From Pseudogracilibacillus sp037892545 (GTDB lineage: Bacteria; Bacillota; Bacilli; Bacillales; Amphibacillaceae), in the NCBI RefSeq assembly GCF_037892545.1, contig NZ_JBBKBG010000001.1, forward strand, positions 208,096 to 272,095: 64,000 nt of DNA, given 5' to 3'. The position numbers and the translations under genes were made by a program. Below the pieces are notes generated by a model. It was given only the letters and a program-made list of their open reading frames with translations. It did no database searches and had not been told where the DNA came from. This document shows positions 53,063-63,163 of this stretch, piece after piece; positions within the stretch are counted from its first letter, which is position 1, and the number at the start of each line of letters is the position of its first letter.

Positions 53063-54061
53063 TTATTTTTTATCGTTATCTTTTTGTCCTTGATCCTTTT
53101 TCGTTACATTTCCAATTGAATCTCTCATATCTGTATCAGCATTAATGTTTTGGTAATTTAAGTAATCCATCACACCCATTTTACCAGAACGTAATGCTTC
53201 CGCTAATGCACGTGGTACATCTGCTTCCGCTTCCACAACTCGTGCACGCATTTCTTCCACTTTTGCAGTCATTTCTTGTTCTAACGCAACAGCCATTGCA
53301 CGACGCTCTTCCGCTTTTGCTTGCGCAATGTTTTTATCCGCTTGTGCTTGGTCCGTCTGTAAAATTGCCCCGATATTTTTACCGATATCTACATCTGCAA
53401 TGTCAATCGATAAAATTTCAAATGCTGTACCAGAGTCTAACCCTTTTGATAATACCGTATGGGATATCATATCAGGATTTTCAAGTACTTTCTTATGTGT
53501 TTCGGAACTACCGATTGTACTTACAACCCCTTCACCGACACGGGCAATTACTGTTTCTTCTCCAGCACCCCCGACTAAACGGTCAATATTGGCACGTACG
53601 GTAATTCTTGCCAATGCTTTTACTTCGATACCGTCCATCGCAATCCCAGCAATAAATGGCGTTTCAATTACTTTCGGGTTAACACTCATTTGAACTGCTT
53701 CTAAAACATCACGGCCAGCTAAGTCAATCGCTGCCGCTCTTTCAAATGTTAAACTAATATTCGCTCTTTGCGCTGCAATTAACGCATTTACCACTCTATC
53801 TACATTACCACCAGCTAAGTAATGACCCTCTAATTGGTTTGTCGTTACATTTAACCCAGCTTTATAAGCTTTAATTAACGGATTAATAACACGTGATGGC
53901 ACAACTCGACGTAAACGCATTCCTACTAAAGTAAATAACCCAACTTTTACACCTGCCGCTAATGCACTAATCCATAATGCAACAGGAACAAATGTAAATA
54001 ATACAACTAATGCAATTAAAATAATTGCGATAATAATAATCGGAAAAATTTCTCCAAACAT
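53063..54061 (-). CDS. floA: Flotillin-like protein FloA
   Basis: A 332-residue SPFH protein of functional membrane microdomains. N-terminal hydrophobic hairpin (about 5-45), SPFH domain (about 50-200), then Ala/Glu-rich coiled coil (QAKAEERRAMAVALEQEM). ATG at 54061 follows GGGAGGTAATACA. It groups with the NfeD protease upstream and an unknown membrane protein downstream, as in B. subtilis yqeZ-floA. The 295-base gap upstream of it holds no recognised gene. Confidence 0.95.
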   Translation of the reverse strand: MFGEIFPIIIIAIILIALVVLFTFVPVALWISALAAGVKVGLFTLVGMRLRRVVPSRVINPLIKAYKAGLNVTTNQLEGHYLAGGNVDRVVNALIAAQRANISLTFERAAAIDLAGRDVLEAVQMSVNPKVIETPFIAGIAMDGIEVKALARITVRANIDRLVGGAGEETVIARVGEGVVSTIGSSETHKKVLENPDMISHTVLSKGLDSGTAFEILSIDIADVDIGKNIGAILQTDQAQADKNIAQAKAEERRAMAVALEQEMTAKVEEMRARVVEAEADVPRALAEALRSGKMGVMDYLNYQNINADTDMRDSIGNVTKKDQGQKDNDKK

Positions 54062-54356
54062 TGTATTACCTCCCATATTTTTCCATTTTATTTGTTACCT
54101 AATTTAAAACATCGTACTCCCTTAAATCAACCTCTTTACCGCTTCTTCCTTTGGTTTTTCCTTCCCTCTAACATCCACAAATAATACTGTTACCAATATA
54201 TTTACCATCTAGCAGTTACATCATGAAACACTATTAAAGTGGAAAACGAAATATGTACATTTGCAACCTATTGTACTAGTCATGAAGAATTTATAACATG
54301 CCTTCGTGCAAACAAGTGTTATGTTAAACGAAGAAGCAAGCATAGCTCTCTATCCC

Positions 54357-55691
54357 CTATAAATCATTCTTCTCGCGAACTACTATTTTTACACCTTCTA
54401 CATGGATAATCTCTACTCTTTTATCCTTTTCAATAAAATTCCCTTCTGAGACAACATCTAGCCGTTCATCTTCGAAAAGTACTGTACCTGAGGGGCGTAA
54501 AGGTGTGAGTGTAATCCCTTCTTTTCCTAATAGCTCTGTTCTCGTCACTTGAGAAACATACCCTTGTTCTGTCATCGTTCGATCTCGTAATATGAGCTTT
54601 TTAAAAATACCGCGTTCTGTCCCAATCCATTTGTATAAAATAACCGCAACAACAATCGCTGCGACCAAAGCAATGGCAACACTCATCATCATATGGGATA
54701 ACGTATATCCTGACATCAATAACGCGATAATAATCGAGGCAACACCGAAAAAACCGAGTATTCCTCCTGCAACAAAGAATTCTAAAATAATTAATATGAT
54801 TCCAACGATGAGAAGTATAACTGCTTCCATCCCTGCAATTCCCGCAATAATATGTCCATAAAAGAATAAAATTAATGCGATAATTCCCATGGAACCTGCA
54901 ATTCCAAAACCAGGTGTATACAATTCAACAATTAATCCGATACTTGCAATAGAAAGTAAAATTGGTATGACAATTGGACTTGTGACAAAACGAGCAATTT
55001 CCTCTGCTAATGAAGTTTCTGTTCTTACAATTTTCGCTTGTTCTAAATCTAATTCATGTAATAACTCTACTTCATTTTGTACAATAGCTTCCGCATATCC
55101 AACTTCTAATGCGTGCTTCGGTGTTAACGTTAAAAACTCACCTTTTGGGGCACCATATTCAGGTAAATCAACATCAGCATCTGCCATCGCTACGGCATAT
55201 TGTGGGTCACGCCCCTTCGATTCAGCGGCACTTTCCATTGCTGCAATCCACGCAGATTGTGCTTTTTTATCTGCCGCATTTCCGTCAGAGGTAATGACAC
55301 CACTAGCTCCCATGGTTGCATTCGGTTTCATATAAATCGTATCGGAATTAAGCGCGATATACGAACCAGCTGATAATGCTTCGTTTACAATGTAAGCTGT
55401 CGTTGGAATCTCTAGACCTTGTAGTAATTTTCCAATTTGGCCTGCAGAGTCAACCCTTCCTCCAGGAGTATCGATTTCAAATATAATGTGATTTGCACCT
55501 GCTTCGATCGCTTCGTTTGTTGACCTTACTAAGAAAGCTTCCAAACCTCTCTCTACTTCGTTTTCTATAGGAATCATATATACTAACTTATTCGAACCAT
55601 CTTCTGCATTCTTTTCAGGTGGAAGAAAAACAGTAAGTAAAAGGGTTAAAAGAAGAATAGAAAACGTAAAAATCTTTTTGGACAAATACAT
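54357..55691 (-). CDS. yqeZ: NfeD-type membrane serine protease (long form)
   Basis: A 444-residue protein: signal peptide or anchor (about 8-22), ClpP-like protease domain with Ser in ALSAGSYIAL and Lys in the KKAQSAWIAAMES region, four or more membrane helices (about 230-350), and the NfeD OB domain (about 370-440). It associates with flotillins. ATG at 55691 is close to AAGGTGGTGA; a TTG at codon 3 gives better spacing and is an alternative start. Confidence 0.9.
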   Translation of the reverse strand: MYLSKKIFTFSILLLTLLLTVFLPPEKNAEDGSNKLVYMIPIENEVERGLEAFLVRSTNEAIEAGANHIIFEIDTPGGRVDSAGQIGKLLQGLEIPTTAYIVNEALSAGSYIALNSDTIYMKPNATMGASGVITSDGNAADKKAQSAWIAAMESAAESKGRDPQYAVAMADADVDLPEYGAPKGEFLTLTPKHALEVGYAEAIVQNEVELLHELDLEQAKIVRTETSLAEEIARFVTSPIVIPILLSIASIGLIVELYTPGFGIAGSMGIIALILFFYGHIIAGIAGMEAVILLIVGIILIILEFFVAGGILGFFGVASIIIALLMSGYTLSHMMMSVAIALVAAIVVAVILYKWIGTERGIFKKLILRDRTMTEQGYVSQVTRTELLGKEGITLTPLRPSGTVLFEDERLDVVSEGNFIEKDKRVEIIHVEGVKIVVREKNDL

Positions 55692-55803
55692 TCACCACCT
55701 TCTTTGTCCATATATGTATAAATTGATTCTATTTTAGAATATCATATCGGATATATATTATCATTATTTATTTGAAAATTTTTATTCATTTAATAAATAA
55801 ATA

Positions 55804-55840
55804 AAAAAGAGTATGAAAAATAACTTTCATACTCTTTTTT
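55804..55840 (-). terminator. Terminator after yqeY
   Basis: AAAAAAGAGTATGAAA / TTTCATACTCTTTTTT perfect stem, 6-base loop, 17 bases after the yqeY stop. Confidence 0.9.
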
Positions 55841-55857
55841 AATCATATTTGACATAT

Positions 55858-56304
55858 TTAAGCAAGATGTTTCTGTACTAGCTGTTGTACGACAGAACCA
55901 TCTGCCTTTCCTTTTACTTTTGGCATTATTTGTTGCATGACTTTACCAAAATCTTTTTTAGAAGTAGCTCCTACTTGTTCAATGGTTTCCTGCACAAGTT
56001 GCTCTACCTCTGTCTCTGATAATTGAGCAGGTAAATATGGTTGTAACATTTCTATTTCAGATGCAAGTTTTTCTGCTAAATCTGTTCGATTAGCTGCCTC
56101 AAACTCTTTCATCGAATCTCTTCGTTGTTTTAACTCTCTAGATAAAACGGTTATTTCATCTTCCTCAGATAATGTTTCCACACCTAGTTTAATAGCTTCG
56201 TTTTGTAAAGATGCCTTTACCATACGAATCACACTAAGTTGCTCTTTATCTTTTGCACGCATTGCTTGTTTCATGTTTTCATTTAACTGTTCTAACAGTG
56301 ACAT
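55858..56304 (-). CDS. yqeY: GatB/YqeY family protein
   Basis: A 148-residue all-helical protein with the C-terminal GatB-like tRNA-binding tail (KDFGKVMQQIMPKVKGKADGSVVQQLVQ). It is transcribed with rpsU, 15 bases upstream. ATG at 56304 follows AGGTGTGATC. Suggested to influence tRNA-dependent amidotransferase or tRNA handling; not established. Confidence 0.93.
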   Translation of the reverse strand: MSLLEQLNENMKQAMRAKDKEQLSVIRMVKASLQNEAIKLGVETLSEEDEITVLSRELKQRRDSMKEFEAANRTDLAEKLASEIEMLQPYLPAQLSETEVEQLVQETIEQVGATSKKDFGKVMQQIMPKVKGKADGSVVQQLVQKHLA

Positions 56305-56318
56305 GATCACACCTACTT

Positions 56319-56501
56319 TTAAAATTTACGTTTACGTGCTCTAGCAGCTTCAGATTTTTTCTTACGACGCACGCTAGGTTTTTCATAATATTCACGTTTT
56401 CTGTATTCAGATAATGTTCCACTCTTTGAAACATTACGTTTAAAACGACGTAAAGCATCTTCTAAAGATTCGTTTTTACGAATTCGAGTTGTATTTGGCA
56501 T
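56319..56501 (-). CDS. rpsU: 30S ribosomal protein S21
   Basis: Sixty residues reading MPNTTRIRKNESLEDALRRF with the basic tail RRKKKSEAARARKRKF. GGAGGGAGGGAAATATGT is a very strong ribosome binding site before ATG at 56501. S21 helps initiation and affects motility and sporulation timing in B. subtilis. Confidence 0.97.
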   Translation of the reverse strand: MPNTTRIRKNESLEDALRRFKRNVSKSGTLSEYRKREYYEKPSVRRKKKSEAARARKRKF

Positions 56502-56635
56502 ACATATTTCCCTCCCTCCGGAGATAAAAACATTGATATTTAACATATCTTTTCAAACATGTTCGTTTTCATTATATTATAAGGACCGATTACGGTCAAC
56601 AACTATTACTATTTATTCACGAATATCTACTATTT

Positions 56636-57973
56636 TTACTTTATAACAAGTTGATCAGCTACTTTTACGAATGTACCTTCGTTTAACGGATAACCTGTTT
56701 TAGTTAACTTTACACGCACAATGGAACCAATTAACTCTTCTGGACCATCAAATTGAACTTTTAAATAGTTGTCAGAATATCCCACTAATGCACCTGCTTT
56801 TTCAGAGCTTTTTTCTTCCGGGATTACTTCAACAACTTGATCCAAATGTTTGTTTGCATATATTGTAGCTAATTCATTTGATAGAGCAATCATTCTTTCT
56901 ACTCGTGCATCTTTTACTTCATTTGGTACTTGGTCATCCATCCGTGCCGCTGGTGTTCCAGTCCGTCTTGAATAAGGGAATACATGTAATTCTGCATATC
57001 CGATATCTTGTATGAATTTATACGTTTCTAAAAATTCATCCTCTGTTTCACCAGGAAAACCAACGATGATATCTGAAGTAATTGCAAGCCCTGGTAATGC
57101 TTGTTTAATTTTATCAATTTTCTCTTTATAATAATCAGCAGAATACTTTCTTCTCATTCTTGCAAGTACCGTATTTGATCCAGATTGTAAAGGAATGTGT
57201 AAATGACGTACAATCTTTTCAGATTCGTCTAATACTTGAATTACTTCATCTGTAATTTGACTCGCTTCAATGGATGAAATACGAATCCGTTTTAAACCAT
57301 CTACTTTTGTTTCTAATTCCCTTAATAATTTTGCAAAATTGTAATCTTGCATATCTTCTCCATATCCAGCTGTGTGAATACCTGTTAAGACAATTTCTTT
57401 ATACCCTGCATCTACTAATTTTTGTGCTTGTTCTAGCACATTTTCGGGGTCTCTAGAGCGAAGTAACCCTCTTGACCAAGGGATGATACAAAATGTACAA
57501 AAATTATTACATCCTTCTTGAATTTTTAAAGATGCTCGCGTTCTATCTGAAAAAACTGGTACATCCATTTCTTCAAACGTACGATTTTTCATAATATTTT
57601 GTACCCCATTAACCGGTTGTCTAGTTAACTCGTGTTCCTCGATTAATTTAATCATATTTTTGCGATTTTGTGTTCCAACTACAACATCGACTCCGGGTAT
57701 TTCCATTACTTCTCCTGGTGATGTTTGTGCATAACATCCAGTAACACATACTACCGCTTCAGGGTTTTTTCTAACCGCCCGACGAATGACTTGGCGACTT
57801 TTTTTATCTCCCGTATTTGTCACTGTACAAGTATTCACGACATAAATATCGGCCATTTTATCAAAATCAACTCGTTCAAACCCTTCTGCTTTGAACATAT
57901 TCCATATACCTTCTGTTTCATAATGATTTACTTTACATCCAAGCGTATGAAACGCAACCGTTTTATTGCTCAT
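56636..57973 (-). CDS. mtaB: tRNA t6A37 methylthiotransferase MtaB
   Basis: A 445-residue radical SAM methylthiotransferase making ms2t6A37. Auxiliary cluster cysteines (LGCKVN, NTCTVTN, GCYAQ), radical SAM triad CNNFCTFC, and a C-terminal TRAM domain (about 380-440). In B. subtilis rsmE and prmA lie upstream; here a MOSC gene does. Confidence 0.95.
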   Translation of the reverse strand: MSNKTVAFHTLGCKVNHYETEGIWNMFKAEGFERVDFDKMADIYVVNTCTVTNTGDKKSRQVIRRAVRKNPEAVVCVTGCYAQTSPGEVMEIPGVDVVVGTQNRKNMIKLIEEHELTRQPVNGVQNIMKNRTFEEMDVPVFSDRTRASLKIQEGCNNFCTFCIIPWSRGLLRSRDPENVLEQAQKLVDAGYKEIVLTGIHTAGYGEDMQDYNFAKLLRELETKVDGLKRIRISSIEASQITDEVIQVLDESEKIVRHLHIPLQSGSNTVLARMRRKYSADYYKEKIDKIKQALPGLAITSDIIVGFPGETEDEFLETYKFIQDIGYAELHVFPYSRRTGTPAARMDDQVPNEVKDARVERMIALSNELATIYANKHLDQVVEVIPEEKSSEKAGALVGYSDNYLKVQFDGPEELIGSIVRVKLTKTGYPLNEGTFVKVADQLVIK

Positions 57974-58162
57974 TTATATCAAACCTTTCTTAACATTGCA
58001 TATATCTTCATAAATAATAATTGTCGCATTATATCATAACATAAAATACGTTGAATCGATAAGGTTAAGCAACTGGTTGTAATTTATTATGCCCTCCCAT
58101 TATAGTTGGAAAAATAAAGAGCATAATAGAATGTTCAACAAATTATCTTCATTCGAATAAAA

Positions 58163-58819
58163 TTATATTTTCCATTTATGTAACCGTTCCTTTAATAATT
58201 CTTTCCATTCATCTGCTAATGCTTCCACAGACAATATTTTTTTCATTCCTTCTACATCATGATGTCCTCGGAAGTACACTTCATTACCAAAAAGGACAGA
58301 CACCTGATGTGGGTGTCGTTCTTCCAGTGTAATTTTGGAATCACTGCGTACGATACCTTCCTCTAAAACACGACATAAATATCCTGTATAACCCGTTTCG
58401 ATCATTCGTTTTAAAAGCAATGGATTTTTCGTTCTTTTTGTGATCGTACTGCACGGGATTCTACTTTGGGTTATTTGTATGAATGCCTCTCCTAGACGAT
58501 AAACATCGCCAAAATAGGTATCTTTTTCTAGCATATTCGAAACGGTTATATTTTCACCAAAATTTGACTTAGGTAATGATTGTCCAAATTCCATTTTCCA
58601 AAATTGATAATGTTCATGAGGGTATACACAAACAGCTCGATCTGGTCCACCATGATGACGTAAATCAGCTACTCCATCCCCACTAAACCCTTCTTTTGTT
58701 AAGTAAGCTTCCTCTATAGACTGTTTACATATACCTGTTCGCATATGTTTATTTTCAGCGTATTTCATTTCCTTAGGTAAACCAACTGCAAAATCAATTA
58801 TTTCTCTTTCTTTTTGCAT
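58163..58819 (-). CDS. MOSC-domain protein (YiiM/YflK-like)
   Basis: A 218-residue protein: MOSC domain (about 25-165) with GDGVADLRHHGGPDRAV and the conserved SRIPCSTI cysteine, then a 3-alpha tail. It resembles YiiM and B. subtilis YflK, which handle molybdenum-cofactor sulfur or detoxify N-hydroxylated compounds; the exact substrate is unknown. ATG at 58819 follows GGAAGGTGTGTTCGTAC. It stands alone, divergent from nothing, between mtaB and citB. Confidence 0.85.
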   Translation of the reverse strand: MQKEREIIDFAVGLPKEMKYAENKHMRTGICKQSIEEAYLTKEGFSGDGVADLRHHGGPDRAVCVYPHEHYQFWKMEFGQSLPKSNFGENITVSNMLEKDTYFGDVYRLGEAFIQITQSRIPCSTITKRTKNPLLLKRMIETGYTGYLCRVLEEGIVRSDSKITLEERHPHQVSVLFGNEVYFRGHHDVEGMKKILSVEALADEWKELLKERLHKWKI

Positions 58820-58980
58820 GTACGAACACACCTTCCAATGCGACATTTGTTCAATATTTAAAAGAACCGTTTTTAAATATATTCGTAAACGATTATAACA
58901 TAGTTTATAACCTGCTTTTAATTTGATAGATGTCTTTTAAGATATAGATGCAATAACTGTTTTTTCTCATTAGAGAGAGC

Positions 58981-59017
58981 AAAAACGCTAGCTACATACG
59001 ACATAGCTAGCGTTTTT
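58981..59017 (-). terminator. Terminator after citB
   Basis: AAAAACGCTAGCTA / TAGCTAGCGTTTTT perfect stem, 9-base loop, 16 bases after the aconitase stop. Confidence 0.92.
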
Positions 59018-59032
59018 AAAAATAATAGATTA

Positions 59033-61750
59033 TTAGTTGTTTTCCGCAATACGGTTACGAAGAACCATTTGTAAAATACCACCGTTACGGTAGTAGTCCA
59101 TTTCAACTTCACTGTCGAAACGTACTTTCACATTGAACTTCGTTTCTTTACCGTCTTTATGAGTCGCAACAACTTCAGCCGTTCCACCAGGAGTGATAGA
59201 TTCGTCAATATTAATTGCATACTCTTCTGTTCCGTCTAAGCCAAGTGTTTCAGCGTTCTCTCCGTCAGCAAAAACAAGTGGTAATACACCCATCATTACT
59301 AAGTTAGAACGGTGAATTCTTTCAAAGCTTTCCGCGATAACAGCTTTAATTCCTAATAAATTAGAACCTTTAGCAGCCCAGTCACGAGAAGACCCCATAC
59401 CGTAATCTTTACCACCAATAACTACTAAACCAGTTCCATCTTCTTTATATTTCATTGCTGCATCGTAAATCGGCATCACTTCTCCTGTTGGCCAGTAAGT
59501 AGTGTATCCACCTTCTGTACCTGGAGCAATTTTGTTACGAATACGAATGTTCGCAAACGTTCCTCGCATCATAACTTCGTGGTTACCACGACGTGATCCG
59601 TAAGAGTTAAAGTCACGAGGTGATACGTCATTATCTTGTAAATATTTTCCTGCTGGTGAATCTAATGCAATTGCTCCAGCTGGAGAAATATGGTCCGTTG
59701 TAACTGTATCTCCTAATAAACCTAACACTTTTAAGTCACTTAATGGTTTAATTGTATCGACATCTTTCGATAACCCTTCAAAGAACGGTGGGTTTTGAAT
59801 ATATGTCGAGTTTTCATCCCATTCGTATAATGGCTCATCTGTTGTTTCAATTTGGTTCCATTTTTCGTTTGATTCAAATAAGTTGTCATATTCAGAACGG
59901 AAAATTTCAGGGTTTACAACTTCGTTCACTGTATTTCTAATATCGTCCATAGTAGGCCAGATATCTTTTAAGAATACATCGTTTCCGTCTTTATCTTTAC
60001 CTAAAGAATCATTTCGTAGATCGAAATCAACCGATCCTGCTAATGCATAAGCAACAACTAATGGCGGTGATGCTAAGTAGTTAGCTTTCACTAATGGGTG
60101 AATACGACCTTCGAAGTTACGGTTACCTGACAATACAGATGCAACTGTTAAGTCAGAATCCATAATTGCTTTTTCAATATCTTGACGTAATGGTCCAGAG
60201 TTACCGATACAAGTTGTACATCCATATCCAACTGTGTTGAATCCTAATGCATCTAAATATTCTGTTAAACCAGAATCATTTAAATAACGAGTAACTACTG
60301 TTGAACCTGGTGCTAATGATGTTTTTACGAAATCAGGTACTGTTAAACCTTTTTCTACAGCATTTTTCGCAAGTAGACCAGCACCTAACATAACGTATGG
60401 GTTAGATGTGTTCGTACAAGAAGTTATCGCTGCAATGGCAACTGCACCTGTTTTCATTACAGACTTCTCGCCTGTTGTTGGGTTTGTAATTTCTACTTCT
60501 TTATCAAACTCAGATTTATCTAATCCTAATCCTTGGTTTCCAGCAGGAGCTGTAACCGCAGTTACGAATTTTTCTTGCATATCATCTAATGCAATACGGT
60601 CTTGTGGACGTTTTGGACCAGCAAGGCTTGATTCTAATTCAGATAGATTAATTTCAACTGTTTCTGTGTACTCAGGGTCTTTCATATCCGGTGAATACCA
60701 GAAGTTGTTTTCTTTACAATATTTTTCAACTAATGCAATTTGTTCTTCAGGACGACCTGTTAAACGTAAGTAGTTTAATGCTTCTTCGTCAATTGGGAAG
60801 AAACCACAAGTTGCACCATACTCTGGAGCCATGTTTGAGATTGTCGCACGGTCAGCTAATGGCATATCCGCTAATCCCGGTCCATAGTACTCAACGAATT
60901 TACCTACTACGTTTTTCTCACGTAACACTTCTGTTACAGTTAATGCTAAGTCTGTCGCAGTAGTTCCTTCTGGGAATTCCCCTGTGAATTTCACCCCGAT
61001 TACTTCTGGTTGTGGGAAATAAGATGGTTGTCCAAGCATTCCTGCTTCCGCTTCAATTCCTCCAACACCCCATCCTAGTACTCCTAGACCGTTAACCATT
61101 GGTGTATGTGAGTCCGTACCAAATACAGTGTCTGGGAAAGAATCAAACGATCCATCTTCATTTGCATTTGCATGTACTACATCCGCTAAATATTCAAGGT
61201 TAACTTGGTGTACGATACCTGTTGCGGGTGGTACAGCACGATAATTATCAAATGCTTTTGTCGCCCAGTTTAAGAACTGATAACGCTCTGCATTTCGTTC
61301 AAATTCTAATTCCATGTTTGCTTCTAATGCAGTTGGATTACCGTAGTGATCAACCTGTACAGAGTGGTCAATAACTAAATCAACCGGTACTTCAGGGTTA
61401 ATACGATCTGGGTCTCCGCCCATATCTACCATAGCTTTTCTTAATGAAGCTAAATCAACTACAGCTGGTACCCCTGTAAAGTCTTGCAAAATTACACGTG
61501 AAGGTTTAAACGGTACATCTACACCTTTCCCCTCAGGTGTTCCCCATTTTGCTAATCCTTCAACATGTTCATCTTTAATGACACGACCATCGTGTTGGCG
61601 AATAACTGATTCTAATAACACACGAATTGAGAATGGTAAACGTTCAATAGAACCTAATTTAGCATCTTCAATACCTTTTAGGTCATAATAATTATACGTT
61701 TTACCATTTAATTCAAACGATTTTTTTGTACGAAAGTTATCGTTTCCCAT
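59033..61750 (-). CDS. citB: Aconitate hydratase (aconitase)
   Basis: A 905-residue AcnA-type aconitase converting citrate to isocitrate in the TCA cycle; the apo-form binds iron-response RNA in B. subtilis. The [4Fe-4S] cysteines are in SCTNTSNP and CTTCIGNSG; swivel domain at about 690-860 with GSSRDWAAKG. ATG at 61750 follows AAAGGGG; an upstream ATG pair is beyond that site. An operator-like region lies upstream. Confidence 0.97.
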   Translation of the reverse strand: MGNDNFRTKKSFELNGKTYNYYDLKGIEDAKLGSIERLPFSIRVLLESVIRQHDGRVIKDEHVEGLAKWGTPEGKGVDVPFKPSRVILQDFTGVPAVVDLASLRKAMVDMGGDPDRINPEVPVDLVIDHSVQVDHYGNPTALEANMELEFERNAERYQFLNWATKAFDNYRAVPPATGIVHQVNLEYLADVVHANANEDGSFDSFPDTVFGTDSHTPMVNGLGVLGWGVGGIEAEAGMLGQPSYFPQPEVIGVKFTGEFPEGTTATDLALTVTEVLREKNVVGKFVEYYGPGLADMPLADRATISNMAPEYGATCGFFPIDEEALNYLRLTGRPEEQIALVEKYCKENNFWYSPDMKDPEYTETVEINLSELESSLAGPKRPQDRIALDDMQEKFVTAVTAPAGNQGLGLDKSEFDKEVEITNPTTGEKSVMKTGAVAIAAITSCTNTSNPYVMLGAGLLAKNAVEKGLTVPDFVKTSLAPGSTVVTRYLNDSGLTEYLDALGFNTVGYGCTTCIGNSGPLRQDIEKAIMDSDLTVASVLSGNRNFEGRIHPLVKANYLASPPLVVAYALAGSVDFDLRNDSLGKDKDGNDVFLKDIWPTMDDIRNTVNEVVNPEIFRSEYDNLFESNEKWNQIETTDEPLYEWDENSTYIQNPPFFEGLSKDVDTIKPLSDLKVLGLLGDTVTTDHISPAGAIALDSPAGKYLQDNDVSPRDFNSYGSRRGNHEVMMRGTFANIRIRNKIAPGTEGGYTTYWPTGEVMPIYDAAMKYKEDGTGLVVIGGKDYGMGSSRDWAAKGSNLLGIKAVIAESFERIHRSNLVMMGVLPLVFADGENAETLGLDGTEEYAINIDESITPGGTAEVVATHKDGKETKFNVKVRFDSEVEMDYYRNGGILQMVLRNRIAENN

Positions 61751-61840
61751 TAATTGTTTAGCCCCTTTCATCATTTCATATATTTCTAGGTTAAAAATAC
61801 CCTTTTCAATATTAGTCTATATGAAAGTGAAAGATAAAAC

Positions 61841-61858
61841 AAATGTTTACAAACATTT
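61841..61858. promoter_or_regulatory. Perfect palindrome upstream of citB
   Basis: AAATGTTT-AC-AAACATTT is an 18-base dyad about 90 bases before the citB start. It could bind a dimeric regulator; it is not a clear cre site. Confidence 0.4.
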
Positions 61859-61886
61859 CATCAATATGTTTTTGTTATTTCCTCTT

Positions 61887-61901
61887 ATAAGGAATAATTA
61901 T
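61887..61901. promoter_or_regulatory. CcpC-like box upstream of citB
   Basis: ATAAGGAATAATTAT fits ATAA-N7-TTAT, the dyad bound by CcpC at citB in B. subtilis. It is about 140 bases upstream of the start and close to the end of the kinase gene. No ccpC gene is in the window. Confidence 0.45.
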
Positions 61902-61904
61902 ACT

Positions 61905-62990
61905 TTAGCGACTTTCAGTTAATTTATTATTATTGTTTGAAAAATGAGGTAGTGTAATCGTCGCAATTGTTCCTTTCGTTTTTCTATTTTCAAAAAACAT
62001 TTTTCCTTGATGATTCGATATGATGGAATGACTAATCGCTAATCCTAATCCTGTCCCATTTTGTTTGGAAGTACAAAACGGTTGTTTCCATTCATGAATC
62101 ATTTCTTCGGACATCCCTTTACCTTCATCTTTAATTTCAATGACAACTTCATTCAAATATTCGTTTAAAAACACATGAATGAATATATTACCTTCATATT
62201 CCATCGCTTCGGCACTATTTTTACATACATTTAAAAACACTTGTTTAATTTGCCGAGCATCTACAAATAACTGGTAATCTGCTTCTATATTCACTTCAAA
62301 TGTAACATGTCGTAATTCACTTTGCGTTTGTAATACAAACAAGCTGTCTTCAATTAATTTTTTAATTGTTTCCAATTGTTTCTTCTCTTCTAAAGGTTTT
62401 CCAGTTTGTAATAAATAGGTCGTAAGTTCTTCTAATTTTTCGACCTCTTTGATCATTACTTCATAATATACTCCCTCTTGTTTTACCCCTGCCTGTAGTA
62501 ATTGAAGAAATCCTTTTATAGATGTTAATGGGTTTCTTAATTCATGAACAACGCCAGCTGCTAATGTTGCCGTCTCAATTAATGCTTGTTGTTTAATATT
62601 CATTTGTTCTTGGTGTATCTTTTCCGTAATATCTTTTAACATAGTGAAATAATAGGTTTCGCCTTCTATTTCTTGTTCTTCCATCAACAAGGAAAAGTAA
62701 TATGTTTGATCTCGTTGTTGGTGTAAAAATTTAGGTATGAAAATTTGGTGTTCGTTTTGAAATTCATCTTCCATGAAAATTTCATGAGGTATTAGTTGAA
62801 AGAAATTCATGTTTATGTACGAATGTTTATATTGTGGAAAATACTTTTGAACTGTCGATGACACTTGAACAATCTTCAATTCGGAGTCTAATAAGAACAT
62901 CACTACTTCTTCCGTCACTTGCACGTACCATTCCGAAAAACACCGCAAAATTTCGCGATTACCTTCATTTAATGGTAATTTATGAAACAT
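61905..62990 (-). CDS. PAS-domain sensor histidine kinase, soluble (sporulation-kinase-like)
   Basis: A 361-residue kinase without membrane segments. PAS domain (about 15-125), H-box VVHELRNPLTSIKGFLQLL (about 152), N-box VCKNSAEAME, G1 DEGKGMSEE, G2 GTGLGLAIS. The H-box resembles that of KinA/KinE-type phosphorelay kinases. No response regulator gene is adjacent, also typical of those orphan kinases. ATG at 62990 follows AGGGGGA at nine bases. Confidence 0.86.
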   Translation of the reverse strand: MFHKLPLNEGNREILRCFSEWYVQVTEEVVMFLLDSELKIVQVSSTVQKYFPQYKHSYINMNFFQLIPHEIFMEDEFQNEHQIFIPKFLHQQRDQTYYFSLLMEEQEIEGETYYFTMLKDITEKIHQEQMNIKQQALIETATLAAGVVHELRNPLTSIKGFLQLLQAGVKQEGVYYEVMIKEVEKLEELTTYLLQTGKPLEEKKQLETIKKLIEDSLFVLQTQSELRHVTFEVNIEADYQLFVDARQIKQVFLNVCKNSAEAMEYEGNIFIHVFLNEYLNEVVIEIKDEGKGMSEEMIHEWKQPFCTSKQNGTGLGLAISHSIISNHQGKMFFENRKTKGTIATITLPHFSNNNNKLTESR

Positions 62991-63163
62991 TGTAAACATT
63001 CCCCCTACAAAACGTGGTCTCTATGTCAATATATGCCACTTACTTGTATGTATGTCTTTTAATGTTTATAATATTAGGCAGATAAAGAACGGATAACTTT
63101 ATTATGATATTACTATATCATGAAGAAAAAAGATACCATTTTTTGCATGAAAGGTGAGATGGA

